The position numbers were made by a program, and so were the translations under genes. A stretch of DNA of 64,000 nucleotides from assembly GCF_003260995.1 (NCBI RefSeq), contig NZ_CP030040.1, positions 1,587,736 through 1,651,735 on the forward strand, read 5' to 3'. Shown in pieces: positions 1-8,607 of the stretch. The DNA comes from Acetobacterium sp. KB-1 (lineage in GTDB: Bacteria; Bacillota; Clostridia; Eubacteriales; Eubacteriaceae). Position 1 is the first letter of the stretch. Each line of letters starts with the position of its first letter. The notes beneath the pieces are model-generated. The model ran no database searches and was not told the origin of the DNA. It worked only from the letters and a program-made list of their open reading frames with translations.

Positions 1-1659
1 ATCAAGTGCAGCTTGTGCAATTTTTTTTGCATCTTCATAACGAACGCTGCGAATGATTTTTTTTATCTGAGGAATTGACAGTGCACTCATACTAAATTCA
101 TAAAGGCCCAGTCCCAAAAGCAGGATCGCCGCTAACGGATCGCCGGCCATTTCACCACACATGCCGGTGAAAAAGTTATCTTTTGATGTTGCCGTAACCT
201 GTTTAATCAGACGCAGAATAGCCGGATTAAACGGATCGTACAGATAGGACACGTCCTGATTCATTCTGTCTACCGCCAGCGTATACTGGCAGAGATCATT
301 GGTGCCAATGCTGAAGAAATCGACCTCTTTTGAAATAATATCGGCGGCAATGGCAGCCGATGGAATTTCAATCATTACACCTACCTTGACCGCCTTATCA
401 TAGGGTAGCTGCTCCTCATCGAGTTCCTTCATACAATCTAAAAGGATCGTTTTTGCCTGTCTTACCTCGGTAATGGATGAAATCATCGGAAACATGATAT
501 GGGCATGTCCATAAACGCTGGCGCGCAAAATGGCCCGGAGCTGGATTTTGAATAATCCAATTTCTTTGAAACATAGCCGGATTGCCCGCAAGCCTAAAAA
601 GGGATTTAATTCTTCATCCATTGGTAAATACGGCAATTTTTTGTCACCACCAATATCCAGCGTCCGAATAATTACCGGCCCATCAGGAAACGCTTCTAAA
701 ACGGACCGGTAAGCTGCAAACTGTTTTTCTTCACTGGGCATTACTTCGCTGTTCATGTATAAAAACTCAGTTCGATAGAGTCCAACCCCGACTCCACCAT
801 TCTTCAGAACGCCAGCCACGTCATTGGGTTCACCAATATTCCCAACCAGTTCAACTTTTCTACCGTCTAAGGTGACCGCGTCCAGGTCTTTTAGTTCTTC
901 CAATTCTTTTAGATAATTCTGGTATTTCAGTTTCTCGTTTTCATATGATTTTAGTTGTTCTTTAGTTGGATTAACGCATACCTTACCCGTCAAACCATCT
1001 ACCACCATTAAATCCCCGCTTTTAACGGTCTCAGTGATGTCACCTAAACCAAGTACCGCGGGAATTTCGAGACTACGGGCCATAATAGCGGTATGAGATG
1101 TTCGGCTACCGATGTTAGTCGCAAAACCCATCACCCGTTTCTTATCCATTTGTGCCGTATCCGAAGGTGTCAGATCATCGGCAATGATAATGACATCGTC
1201 ATCGAGTTGGGACAAATCTGCCTGGACAATTCCCAGAATATTATGGAGAACCCGGGTCCCTACATCTTTAATATCAGCAACCCGGGCTCTGAAATAAGGG
1301 TCATCCATCTGATCAAATATTTCATAGAACCGGTCCGTGACGATTTTAACCGCATGATCCGCACTCAGGTGATTGTCATTGATTTCTAATTCAACCCCTT
1401 CTACAAATTCCGGATCATCCAAAACCATCGCATGGGCTTCAAAAATTGCACCTTCTTCTGCACCAAGTTCACTGACGGCTTTTGCTCGAATGGTTTCTAA
1501 TTGCTCATGACTTTTCTTTAGCGCATTCTGGAATTTGACAATTTCAGCCTCGGCGTCTTCAATTTTACTTTTGTTAACTTCCACCTGAATTTTTTCATAA
1601 ACGAGTGCCTTGGCAATAACAATACCAGGCGATGCAATAATTCCTTCTTTAACAAACAT
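1..1659 (-). CDS. ptsI: PTS enzyme I (partial, 3' end outside window)
   Basis: Phosphoenolpyruvate-protein phosphotransferase, the first cytoplasmic phosphate carrier of the sugar PTS. It takes phosphate from PEP and passes it to HPr. About 553 residues are visible of a usual 570-575, so only the C-terminal tip is missing. The phosphohistidine motif SRTSHTAIMARS lies near residue 188, with the PEP-binding barrel motifs FFSIGTNDLCQYTLA and GMCGEMAGDP (active-site Cys) downstream. I chose the ATG at 1659 because GGAG lies about 7 bases before it; an in-frame ATG at 1665 is too close to that site. It lies directly downstream of recR with about 24 bases between them. Confidence 0.95.
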   Translation of the reverse strand, partial: MFVKEGIIASPGIVIAKALVYEKIQVEVNKSKIEDAEAEIVKFQNALKKSHEQLETIRAKAVSELGAEEGAIFEAHAMVLDDPEFVEGVELEINDNHLSADHAVKIVTDRFYEIFDQMDDPYFRARVADIKDVGTRVLHNILGIVQADLSQLDDDVIIIADDLTPSDTAQMDKKRVMGFATNIGSRTSHTAIMARSLEIPAVLGLGDITETVKSGDLMVVDGLTGKVCVNPTKEQLKSYENEKLKYQNYLKELEELKDLDAVTLDGRKVELVGNIGEPNDVAGVLKNGGVGVGLYRTEFLYMNSEVMPSEEKQFAAYRSVLEAFPDGPVIIRTLDIGGDKKLPYLPMDEELNPFLGLRAIRLCFKEIGLFKIQLRAILRASVYGHAHIMFPMISSITEVRQAKTILLDCMKELDEEQLPYDKAVKVGVMIEIPSAAIAADIISKEVDFFSIGTNDLCQYTLAVDRMNQDVSYLYDPFNPAILRLIKQVTATSKDNFFTGMCGEMAGDPLAAILLLGLGLYEFSMSALSIPQIKKIIRSVRYEDAKKIAQAALD

Positions 1660-1683
1660 CTTCATTCTCCTTTTCTTAAAGGT

Positions 1684-2283
1684 TTAGATCTCATTTCTTC
1701 CTTCAAAGGCTTTAATTAATGTTATTTCATCTGTATATTCAAGGTCAGCACCAATGGGGATGCCCTTAGCCAAACGGGTAACCTTCACCCCGAGAGGACT
1801 AATCAGGTTTCCGAGATACATAGCAGTTGCCTCGCCTTCGACCGTCGCATTGGTTGCCATGATAACCTCTTTTATATCGCTTTCACCAATGCGCAGTAAG
1901 AGTTCCCGGGCTTTGATGTCCGCAGGTCCAATGCCGTCCAGTGGTGAAATGGCGCCGTGCAAAACATGGTACAGGCCATGGTATTCCCGCGTTTTCTCAA
2001 TGGCAAAAATATCACGACTATTTTGAACCACACAGATGGTTTGCTGATCCCGCTTTGGGTTCTCACAAATATCACAGATCTCTTTATCCGTGATGGTAAA
2101 ACATTTCTGACATAATACGATTTTTGTTTTCGCCAAAACTAAGGCCTCAGATAGGCTTGATATTTCTTCATCTGAGAGATTGATTATGTGAAACGCTAAC
2201 CGTTGGGCCGATTTTTCTCCGATGCCGGGTAGTTTTCCCAACTCCTGAACTAACCGCTCAAGGGTTTTCGGGTAGTATCCCAT
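1684..2283 (-). CDS. recR: Recombination protein RecR
   Basis: Recombination mediator that works with RecF and RecO to load RecA at gaps. At 199 residues it has the family's usual length. An N-terminal helix-hairpin-helix (PGIGEKSAQRLAFH) is followed by a four-cysteine zinc finger (CQKCF...CDIC, about residues 58-74) and a Toprim domain with acidic residues further on. The order dnaX, ybaB, recR is a classic bacterial string and is kept here, with 7 bases between ybaB and recR. Confidence 0.96.
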   Translation of the reverse strand: MGYYPKTLERLVQELGKLPGIGEKSAQRLAFHIINLSDEEISSLSEALVLAKTKIVLCQKCFTITDKEICDICENPKRDQQTICVVQNSRDIFAIEKTREYHGLYHVLHGAISPLDGIGPADIKARELLLRIGESDIKEVIMATNATVEGEATAMYLGNLISPLGVKVTRLAKGIPIGADLEYTDEITLIKAFEGRNEI

Positions 2284-2290
2284 CGATCGC

Positions 2291-2635
2291 CTACATTAAA
2301 CCCGGAATATTCATGCCACCGGTAATTTTTCCCATTTCGCTATTTACCATCTCCTCTGCTTTAACAATGGCTTCATTAACCGCTGCCAACACCAGGTCTT
2401 CAAGCATTTCAATATCGTCTTCGTCAATTACTTCAGGATCAATCTTAATCGATAAAATATTTTTTTTACCAGTCGCTACAACTTTAACCGCACCACCACC
2501 GGCTGTCGCCTCAACTTCGCGTTCTTCCAGTTCTTCTTGTAATTTTGCCATATCTTGTTGCATTTTCTGCACTTGTTTCATCATGTTATTCATATTACCG
2601 CCGCCCATTCCGGCCGGCATTTTTCTTTTTGCCAT
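2291..2635 (-). CDS. ybaB: YbaB/EbfC family nucleoid-associated protein
   Basis: Small DNA-binding protein of the YbaB/EbfC family, 114 residues. The N-terminus is rich in Met, Gly and Asn ([22 protein letters not shown]), followed by the conserved acidic helix and a strand segment with the typical [15 protein letters not shown] motif. The start is backed by AGGAGG just upstream. It sits between dnaX and recR, the usual neighbourhood. Its exact cellular role is not settled for the family. Confidence 0.93.
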   Translation of the reverse strand: MAKRKMPAGMGGGNMNNMMKQVQKMQQDMAKLQEELEEREVEATAGGGAVKVVATGKKNILSIKIDPEVIDEDDIEMLEDLVLAAVNEAIVKAEEMVNSEMGKITGGMNIPGLM

Positions 2636-2722
2636 TCTATCCTCCTATAGTTCTCTATTCTTAATAACTTCATTATTATAACACTAATAGTCCATGGATA
2701 TCACTATCTTTTTAACCTAATT

Positions 2723-4468
2723 TTATTGTTCATCCTCGGTTTTGATTATTTTTACAGCTTCATTGTTAACGATTCGCAGGGTTTTTTCAAGTAGATCGAG
2801 CTGATTAAAATTTTCTTCTTCCAACTGGATTGAAACCATAATGGATTTTCCTGTTTTTTGAAGCAGCACTGCTTCAAAACCTTTAATCAGCTCCGGTTTA
2901 TTAACAAACTGATAAAAATTTTTATTCTCCACCGAATAAATAATCACTAGATGTCCTTCATCTTTCAGAGCCGGTTCGCCACGTTTTAAAAACATCGCCT
3001 GCCCGGAGTTCGTTTTTCCTATTTCCTCACAGAGAATTTTAAAAAAACGCATCTCATCATGACGATTCCCGCCAGTCGTGTTCTTATTATCTGGCTTAGG
3101 TTGAGAAACTGTTTCTTCTTGTCCGGACAAGCCTTCCTTATCAATATGTTCAGGAACCGCTTCAAAATTAGCTACACCGGGAGCAAATCGATCCTCTTCC
3201 TGATCATCATACTCAGTCTCAGGTAGGCTGCTTTTTGATGGCAGCTGTTCTGCTTCCGGCTTTTTTTCAGGTAACGACGCTTTAGTGACCGGTCTGCTTT
3301 GAGGTGCAATTGGCGGCAATGGCTGGCGCTCTATTTTTTGCGCGACCATTTCTGCTTTTGGGGTCAATTTTTGTTCTTCCAAACATAGTTTTAACAGAGC
3401 CATCTCCACAATAATTCCCTGAAGGCTGCTGTATTTTAGTTTATTTTTCTCGTCAATCAGTTGGCTGATCATTTGATATAATTGATTAAAGCTCAGCTGT
3501 TCACTAAATTCTTGATAGGCTGCAAAATCCTCAGTTGTACAGAGTAGAATTTCCTTAGCCGTCTCTTTTGCGGTTTTCGTTATCAAAATCCCCCGCAAAA
3601 ATTCAATTAGCTGATCCATTAGTAAAATATTATCTTTTCCATTGCTGATTAGCCCTCTTAATCCGATTAAAACTCCAGTGCTGTCATGATTAATAATTTG
3701 CTTTACTAAATTACCAATACTTTGTTTATCAGCCATGCCCGTAAATGCCAGCAGATCAGAAAATGCTACTTCTCCGGCATCGTCTTTTAAATCGATGACC
3801 TGATCTAATAAACTAAGCGAATCGCGCATTGAGTTTTCACCCCGAGTTGCAATAAAATCATAGCTTTCTTCCGACATCGTCACCTGAATATCCTGACAGA
3901 TCTTTTTCATCTGTTTTATAATCAGCGCTTTGGGAATTGGCCGAATTTCATAACGCTGACATCGGGACAAAATTGTCACCGGACATTTATTCGGTTCTGT
4001 TGTGGCCAGTATGAAAACAGCATGTTCCGGAGGCTCTTCGAGCGTTTTTAGGAGCGCATTAAACGCTTCCTTAGTGAGCATATGAACTTCATCAATAATA
4101 TAAACTTTATACCGACCAACGGTTGGAGGGTACTTTATTCGTTCCCGAATTTCACGTATTTCATCGACTCCGCGGTTTGATGCACCATCAATTTCGATGA
4201 TATCCATAACGCCCGGTCGATCAATTTTTAGACAAACATCACATTGATTACATGGATTTCCGTCAATCCCATTGGGACAATTGATGGCTTTAGCGAATAT
4301 CTTTGCCAATGATGTTTTTCCCGTTCCTCGAATCCCTGAAAAAAGGTAGGCGTGCCCAATTCGACTAAATTTAATTTGATTTTTTAGTATTCGGGTGATA
4401 CTATCCTGGCCCACCATCTCATCAAAGGTTTGCGGCCGATATTTCCGATAGAGTGCTAAATATGACAT
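2723..4468 (-). CDS. dnaX: DNA polymerase III subunit gamma/tau
   Basis: Clamp-loader ATPase of the replisome, 581 residues. The N-terminal AAA+ domain has Walker A GIRGTGKTSLAK, a zinc module (CNQCDVC, near residues 76-82), Walker B IIDEVHMLTKEAFNALLKTLEEPP and the sensor/arginine-finger SRC motif. A low-complexity Pro/Glu/Lys linker (about residues 370-460) leads to a tau-type C-terminal domain. A promoter lies immediately upstream. I see no SRP RNA gene in front of it, although many Firmicutes carry one there. Confidence 0.96.
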   Translation of the reverse strand: MSYLALYRKYRPQTFDEMVGQDSITRILKNQIKFSRIGHAYLFSGIRGTGKTSLAKIFAKAINCPNGIDGNPCNQCDVCLKIDRPGVMDIIEIDGASNRGVDEIREIRERIKYPPTVGRYKVYIIDEVHMLTKEAFNALLKTLEEPPEHAVFILATTEPNKCPVTILSRCQRYEIRPIPKALIIKQMKKICQDIQVTMSEESYDFIATRGENSMRDSLSLLDQVIDLKDDAGEVAFSDLLAFTGMADKQSIGNLVKQIINHDSTGVLIGLRGLISNGKDNILLMDQLIEFLRGILITKTAKETAKEILLCTTEDFAAYQEFSEQLSFNQLYQMISQLIDEKNKLKYSSLQGIIVEMALLKLCLEEQKLTPKAEMVAQKIERQPLPPIAPQSRPVTKASLPEKKPEAEQLPSKSSLPETEYDDQEEDRFAPGVANFEAVPEHIDKEGLSGQEETVSQPKPDNKNTTGGNRHDEMRFFKILCEEIGKTNSGQAMFLKRGEPALKDEGHLVIIYSVENKNFYQFVNKPELIKGFEAVLLQKTGKSIMVSIQLEEENFNQLDLLEKTLRIVNNEAVKIIKTEDEQ

Positions 4469-4498
4469 TGTTCCCTCTTTATTCTGAACTTTTATTTT

Positions 4499-4527
4499 AT
4501 TATATTACAATCTGAATTAATTGTATA
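4499..4527 (-). promoter_or_regulatory. Sigma-A-type promoter of dnaX operon
   Basis: On the minus strand, TATACA (4522-4527) and TATAAT (4499-4504) are separated by 17 bases, about 30 bases upstream of the dnaX start. The -10 is a perfect match and the -35 matches 4 of 6. Likely drives dnaX-ybaB-recR. Confidence 0.5.
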
Positions 4528-4556
4528 GTCCAAAGCATACAACCATTCAGAGTGTA

Positions 4557-4586
4557 CAAAAAAAGAAGTTCCCTTTAAAAGGAACT
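4557..4586 (-). terminator. Intrinsic terminator after the coiled-coil gene
   Basis: Minus-strand hairpin with AGTTCC/GGAACT arms (4567-4586) followed by a run of Ts, 10 bases past the stop codon of the gene ending at 4596. It separates that gene from dnaX. Confidence 0.75.
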
Positions 4587-4595
4587 CCCTAATTT

Positions 4596-5525
4596 CTACA
4601 AAAGGTGGAATGGCAGATCTTTTTCTCGCTTCGCCTTTTTTGCCTGTTCTTTTTGTGCTTGAGCTTTCTGTTTCTTTTTCGCAATTTCCGCGCGAACTTT
4701 ACGTTCTTTTGAAATTGCACGTTCTGCTGCCTTTGCCGTCAATTCTTGAAGTTCTTTGGCTTTTTTTATAATTTCTTTACGAAGCCGCTCTTCTTGCTCA
4801 ATTTTATTTTTAGCTTCATCTTCAACCGCTTTTTGACGGGCCCGTTCAATTCTTTTTGCCTCGTCTTGTTCAGCTTTTAATTTCGCTGCTTCTTCGGCCG
4901 CTTTTTTCGCTTTAATTTCAGCTCGTTTTTTTGCTTCCTGTTCTTTTCTAGCTATTTCTGCTACGCGCTTATCTTCAGCTACTTTTTTAAGTGCCGCTGC
5001 TTCATCCTGAGCTTTTTGATGGACTTTTTCAAGTAAATCCTTTGATTTTGCAGCTGCTGCTTTTGCTTTTACCTCAGCAGCAACTTTAGCTGCTGCTGCT
5101 TTTTTAGCCAGCTCCCTTGCTTTTGCCTCGGCCGCTTCCAATTCTGCCTTAATTTTTTCTTCGGCTTCCTGTTTTTCTTTTTCTTCCGCTACCGCCTTGG
5201 CTTTGGCTTCTGCTTCCTTCTTAGCTTTGGCTTCTGCCTCCGCCTTGGCTTTAGCTTCTGCTTCCTTCTTGGCTTTGGCGTCTGCCTCCGCCTTGGCTTT
5301 GGCTTCTGCTGCAATTTTTATTTCATTCATTTCCGGGGGATTATTGTCACTCAAATCTTCGGCGCTTTCCTCTTTACCAGTGATCACTCTGCCAACTTTT
5401 TTTATAAAATCATCCAATTTTCCCACTTCTTCATTCCCCGCTTCACTTGAATTCGATGTATTCAAATTATTTTGAATCGCAGTCTCTTTTATTAATTGTG
5501 ATTTAGGTTTACTTTTTCGAGCCAT
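4596..5525 (-). CDS. Lys/Ala/Glu-rich coiled-coil protein beside the pdu operon
   Basis: A 309-residue protein that I do not recognise as a named family. After about 70 less biased residues (with a short predicted helix around LDDFIKKVGRVI) it is almost wholly Ala, Lys and Glu and should form one long charged helix or coiled coil. Residues about 75-115 are made of an 8-residue pattern, KAEAEAKA/KKEAEAKA, encoded by 24-bp tandem DNA repeats. It ends in a short hydrophobic tail, DLPFHLL. There is no signal peptide or membrane segment. It lies just after pduT but behind two hairpins, so it is probably transcribed separately. A scaffold or positioning role for the microcompartment is only a guess; TolA-like low complexity makes homology searches unreliable. 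The start has AGGAGAG upstream. Confidence 0.75.
   Translation of the reverse strand: MARKSKPKSQLIKETAIQNNLNTSNSSEAGNEEVGKLDDFIKKVGRVITGKEESAEDLSDNNPPEMNEIKIAAEAKAKAEADAKAKKEAEAKAKAEAEAKAKKEAEAKAKAVAEEKEKQEAEEKIKAELEAAEAKARELAKKAAAAKVAAEVKAKAAAAKSKDLLEKVHQKAQDEAAALKKVAEDKRVAEIARKEQEAKKRAEIKAKKAAEEAAKLKAEQDEAKRIERARQKAVEDEAKNKIEQEERLRKEIIKKAKELQELTAKAAERAISKERKVRAEIAKKKQKAQAQKEQAKKAKREKDLPFHLL
5195..5310. repeat. 24/48-bp tandem repeat inside the coiled-coil gene
   Basis: About four to five imperfect copies of a 24-base unit, alternating between two versions, so the real period is 48 bases. They encode the KAEAEAKA/KKEAEAKA residue repeats. Copy number is likely to vary between strains. Confidence 0.7.
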
Positions 5526-5557
5526 GACACTCTCCTTTTTAATGACATAGTGTGGTT

Positions 5558-5598
5558 CTATTTTTTATAAATGGCCTTGGAGCATTTATAAAAAATAG
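5558..5598. repeat. Perfect 16-bp inverted repeat
   Basis: CTATTTTTTATAAATG and its exact complement flank a 9-base loop. It lies between pduT and the coiled-coil gene. The A/T-only ends make it a possible bidirectional terminator or a regulator site for the downstream gene. Confidence 0.65.
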
Positions 5599-5612
5599 AA
5601 ATCTAGTGTATA

Positions 5613-5644
5613 AAAAGACAAATGACCGAAGCCATTTGTCTTTT
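5613..5644 (-). terminator. Terminator of the pdu operon
   Basis: A 12-bp perfect stem (AAAAGACAAATG and complement) with an 8-base loop, running into a short T-run on the minus strand, about 25 bases past the pduT stop. It should end most pdu operon transcripts before the coiled-coil gene. Confidence 0.75.
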
Positions 5645-5669
5645 ATACATTTCAGTTTTTATTCTTGTG

Positions 5670-6218
5670 CTAAAACAGGATTTTCGCAATATCCTTATGT
5701 GGTGAAGCGATAACTGAATAACTCGTAATGAGGTTTGATTCAGCCATCTCTGTCTGTGCTGTTTGAATAGCCATCTTAACAGAAGAAATTTCACCAGTGA
5801 TTAATACAAAGCCTTTTCCACCCAAGCCTCTAGCAATTCGAATTTCAAGGAGTTCTACGTTTGATGCTTTCGCACAAATATCTCCGATCAAAATTGAAGA
5901 AATTGCATTAATCGTTTCAACAATACCTAGCGATTTCACATCACCGATTTCACCGGCGCCTAACATGGCCGGTAGAACATCGGGGTGAATATTCGGTATA
6001 ACGTGAGATTCTAACATGTGGATACCACCCACATGTGCCCCATTCTTTATTGATGCTTCGACGGCTCCCACATCTCCAGCAATAATACTGACGTATTTTC
6101 CAGGACATAAAGGTGACGCCATCAGCAGCTCAACATTTGCGGATTTCAGCATTTCATCAGTGGATTCTATACCAACTGGAATGCTCTTAAATTCCATAAA
6201 ACCAACTGCTTTTTTCAA
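5670..6218 (-). CDS. pduT: Microcompartment shell protein PduT (tandem BMC, Fe-S Cys)
   Basis: A 182-residue shell protein with two BMC domains (about residues 3-85 and 95-175), the arrangement that forms pseudohexameric trimers. Cys38 sits in MASPLCPGK, the position of the cysteine that binds a [4Fe-4S] cluster at the pore of PduT in Citrobacter and Salmonella, so an electron-conducting pore is likely. The start is a TTG at 6218, supported by that alignment (Cys38 falls at the same residue number) rather than by a strong ribosome site. It is the last gene of the operon before a terminator, close to pduS, whose Fe-S flavoprotein is thought to work with PduT. Confidence 0.9.
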   Translation of the reverse strand: MKKAVGFMEFKSIPVGIESTDEMLKSANVELLMASPLCPGKYVSIIAGDVGAVEASIKNGAHVGGIHMLESHVIPNIHPDVLPAMLGAGEIGDVKSLGIVETINAISSILIGDICAKASNVELLEIRIARGLGGKGFVLITGEISSVKMAIQTAQTEMAESNLITSYSVIASPHKDIAKILF

Positions 6219-6287
6219 AATACCACTTCTTTCTATACTGTGAATGTTTAATTTTTTTTAATTTTTACCAAATACTTCAACTAAAGA

Positions 6288-7244
6288 TTAAACTAAGATT
6301 AATCCACCAATAATTACGGTATTGATAAGCTGTGTTATAAAGATTGTTACGGCTGGAGGGTCGATGTGGGTGTCGCAATGACTGTTAAGCGTTTTTGCTG
6401 CCCATTCGCCTACGAAAGCTGTAAACATACCTGTAATCGCGCCGCCGATAATTGCAGCAAAAGGATTTAAGGTAGCTGTGAACACTAATACTGCGGTTGT
6501 ACCTGAAGGTAAAACAATATGATGCCATCCTTCAAAGTAAACACCACACATGATTAAGATCAGTGAGAATGCCGCAATTGCAAAACCAATAACGGGTGTC
6601 ATTGAGAACAGATAAGCTGCTTCAGCAACGCCATCAACTAATCCTAGTGTTCCTAAGGCAGCAGCAACACCACCAATTAAGATACCGATACCAGCGCCAT
6701 AAGTAAGTACAAAACCTAAACGGCTTCCGGTCGCAATCCATTCGCGTTTTTCTCCGGCTGGTGTTTTTCCCGTTAGACCAGTTTTACCAAATACTAAACG
6801 AACAATAATACCAGAAAGCATAACAGTGAAAGCAACGGTGTCAGTCCAGCCAGCAGCGCCTTCACCAAGAAGTCCACCAAAGACGACTGGTCCAATCACT
6901 GGTCCAACAATGTATTGGATCAGGAAACCAACCATACCGAAGATACCACCTACGATCAATACCATCGGATCACCAAATTTTACAAGTGGTGTTACGATAT
7001 CTTGACCATTTTCAATGTGATTTCTGGTCATTGCAAACGCAGCACCTGCTACAGCACCACCGAAGGCAACATGAGGACCAAACCAGGAACCGAAACTAAT
7101 AATACCAATTGCAGGAGCCCCAAATTCTCCACCCATGATTGCCGCTAAAACGGTTAAACCGGTGAAAACAAAGGCTGTGATCCCGCCCATAAATGTGGCT
7201 AATACGCCACCGCCAAATGCGGCGATTAACATTGTAAAGTCCAT
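6288..7244 (-). CDS. Polytopic membrane protein of the pdu operon
   Basis: A 318-residue, very hydrophobic and glycine-rich protein with about eight to nine predicted membrane helices and no clear soluble domain. Charged loops occur near residues 75-90 (TRNHIENGQD) and 155-170. It lies 23 bases after pduS and before pduT, inside the operon. Enteric pdu operons carry the aquaporin-like diffusion facilitator PduF. This protein is not PduF-like (no NPA boxes seen), but uptake of propanediol or another diol is a reasonable guess. A membrane partner of PduS is the other possibility. No family name can be supported from sequence alone. Confidence 0.85.
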   Translation of the reverse strand: MDFTMLIAAFGGGVLATFMGGITAFVFTGLTVLAAIMGGEFGAPAIGIISFGSWFGPHVAFGGAVAGAAFAMTRNHIENGQDIVTPLVKFGDPMVLIVGGIFGMVGFLIQYIVGPVIGPVVFGGLLGEGAAGWTDTVAFTVMLSGIIVRLVFGKTGLTGKTPAGEKREWIATGSRLGFVLTYGAGIGILIGGVAAALGTLGLVDGVAEAAYLFSMTPVIGFAIAAFSLILIMCGVYFEGWHHIVLPSGTTAVLVFTATLNPFAAIIGGAITGMFTAFVGEWAAKTLNSHCDTHIDPPAVTIFITQLINTVIIGGLILV

Positions 7245-7267
7245 AATTATCCCCCTTAAAATATGAT

Positions 7268-8593
7268 TTAGGACTCGATAGTGATTTTCTCACTATCCGC
7301 GGCTGAAATCCTACCGCTAATACTAGCAAAAATTTTTGAGCTCAGTTTTCCCTCAGGGATATCCCCGATGAGTTGTCCTCGTTCCACATGATCTCCAACG
7401 TTTACAACGGCCACTGCAGGAGCACCTATATGTTGTGACAATAATAGGTTGACTTTCGAAAACGTCTTCTCCGTTTTTACCATCGGGGCCGGAAGATCAT
7501 ACTTCGTCAGTCCCAATCGTGATACTAAACGGTAAACGTTAAACTGTTTGCCTTCTCTGAAGGGCACAGCTGCTGTTGGTTCATTGTGATGAGGATTTTT
7601 GATCCCTTTGCTTCCAAATTCTCGCTTGAGCATGGCATTGAACTTCCAAGGTTGTAGGTCCATTACGCATGCATATTGACATAAGCCACATTCACAGCAT
7701 AGAAAAGCGTTTGTAGCTTGAGTGGACGTGTCGCAGGTTGAACCATAAGCAGCGATCCGCATCAGTTTATGGGGTTCCAGGTTATGACCCAACGCGTATC
7801 TTGGACATAGCTCTGTACAATAGTTACATTGCATACAAGCCATCCCTGCCATTTTCATGGTTTCCTTGATGGACTTTGTTTTAGAAATAATCAGCGAATG
7901 ATCTTTTGCTAAGACAATCAGTCCTTTGGTTGTTTTTGTAATCGTTGACTCTAAATCGACAATTTTTCCCATCATTGGTCCGCCGTTAATTACGACAAAA
8001 TCCGCGATGGTCGTTCCGCCAGCTAATTCCAAAGCTTCACGAACGGTGATACCCAAAGGTACCTTTGTTGTTAGTTTGTTCTTAACCTCACCTGTTAATG
8101 TCAAATATGTATCCATAACCGGTTTATTGTCTACCATTATATCATAAATGTTTATAAGTGTCTCCACATTTATCACTAATGTACCGACATTTAACGGAAT
8201 TCCGGCTTCAGGAACAATCCGTCCGGTTGTTTCATAAACAAGAACCTGTTCATCCCCAGCCGGGTAAAAATTTTTCAACAAGTGCATTCTAATCTTCGGA
8301 AATGCAATTAATTCTTTGTCTATCGCTTCAATAGCAGGTGTATATTTCTTTTTGAGGCCAATAATGCCTTCCTTTGCTTGTGTTTGATCCATAACAGCCT
8401 GAAGAGCTGTTAACATTTTAACAGCCTCCAGTGCCATCAGTTGTTGATCAACGCGCAATAATGGTTCGCATTCTGCGCCGTTAACGACGACTGTGTCAAC
8501 GGTGCAATTTAATTTGACCTGGGTTGGAAACCCTGCCCCGCCAGCACCAACGATGCCGGCGTTTTGTACCAATTCTACTAAATTTGCGCTCAT
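7268..8593 (-). CDS. pduS: Cobalamin reductase PduS (RnfC-like Fe-S flavoprotein)
   Basis: An RnfC-like protein of 441 residues that reduces cob(II)alamin for the adenosyltransferase PduO and may pass electrons through PduT. An N-terminal NADH/FMN-binding domain has the glycine loop GIVGAGGAGFPT, followed by an SLBB-like segment and two ferredoxin-type clusters, CMQCNYCTELCP (about residue 255) and CCECGLCQYAC (about residue 300). The C-terminus resembles the RnfC barrel-sandwich end. I chose the ATG at 8593 because AGAGGTG lies about 7 bases before it; the longer GTG start has no room for a ribosome site. It follows pduP by about 15 bases. Confidence 0.92.
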   Translation of the reverse strand: MSANLVELVQNAGIVGAGGAGFPTQVKLNCTVDTVVVNGAECEPLLRVDQQLMALEAVKMLTALQAVMDQTQAKEGIIGLKKKYTPAIEAIDKELIAFPKIRMHLLKNFYPAGDEQVLVYETTGRIVPEAGIPLNVGTLVINVETLINIYDIMVDNKPVMDTYLTLTGEVKNKLTTKVPLGITVREALELAGGTTIADFVVINGGPMMGKIVDLESTITKTTKGLIVLAKDHSLIISKTKSIKETMKMAGMACMQCNYCTELCPRYALGHNLEPHKLMRIAAYGSTCDTSTQATNAFLCCECGLCQYACVMDLQPWKFNAMLKREFGSKGIKNPHHNEPTAAVPFREGKQFNVYRLVSRLGLTKYDLPAPMVKTEKTFSKVNLLLSQHIGAPAVAVVNVGDHVERGQLIGDIPEGKLSSKIFASISGRISAADSEKITIES

Positions 8594-8607
8594 GAACAAC
8601 ACCTCTA

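Noticed and set aside
4469-4595. SRP RNA gene upstream of dnaX
   Set aside because: Expected in many Firmicutes, but the gap holds only a promoter and a terminator, with no SRP Alu or GGAA-tetraloop helix.
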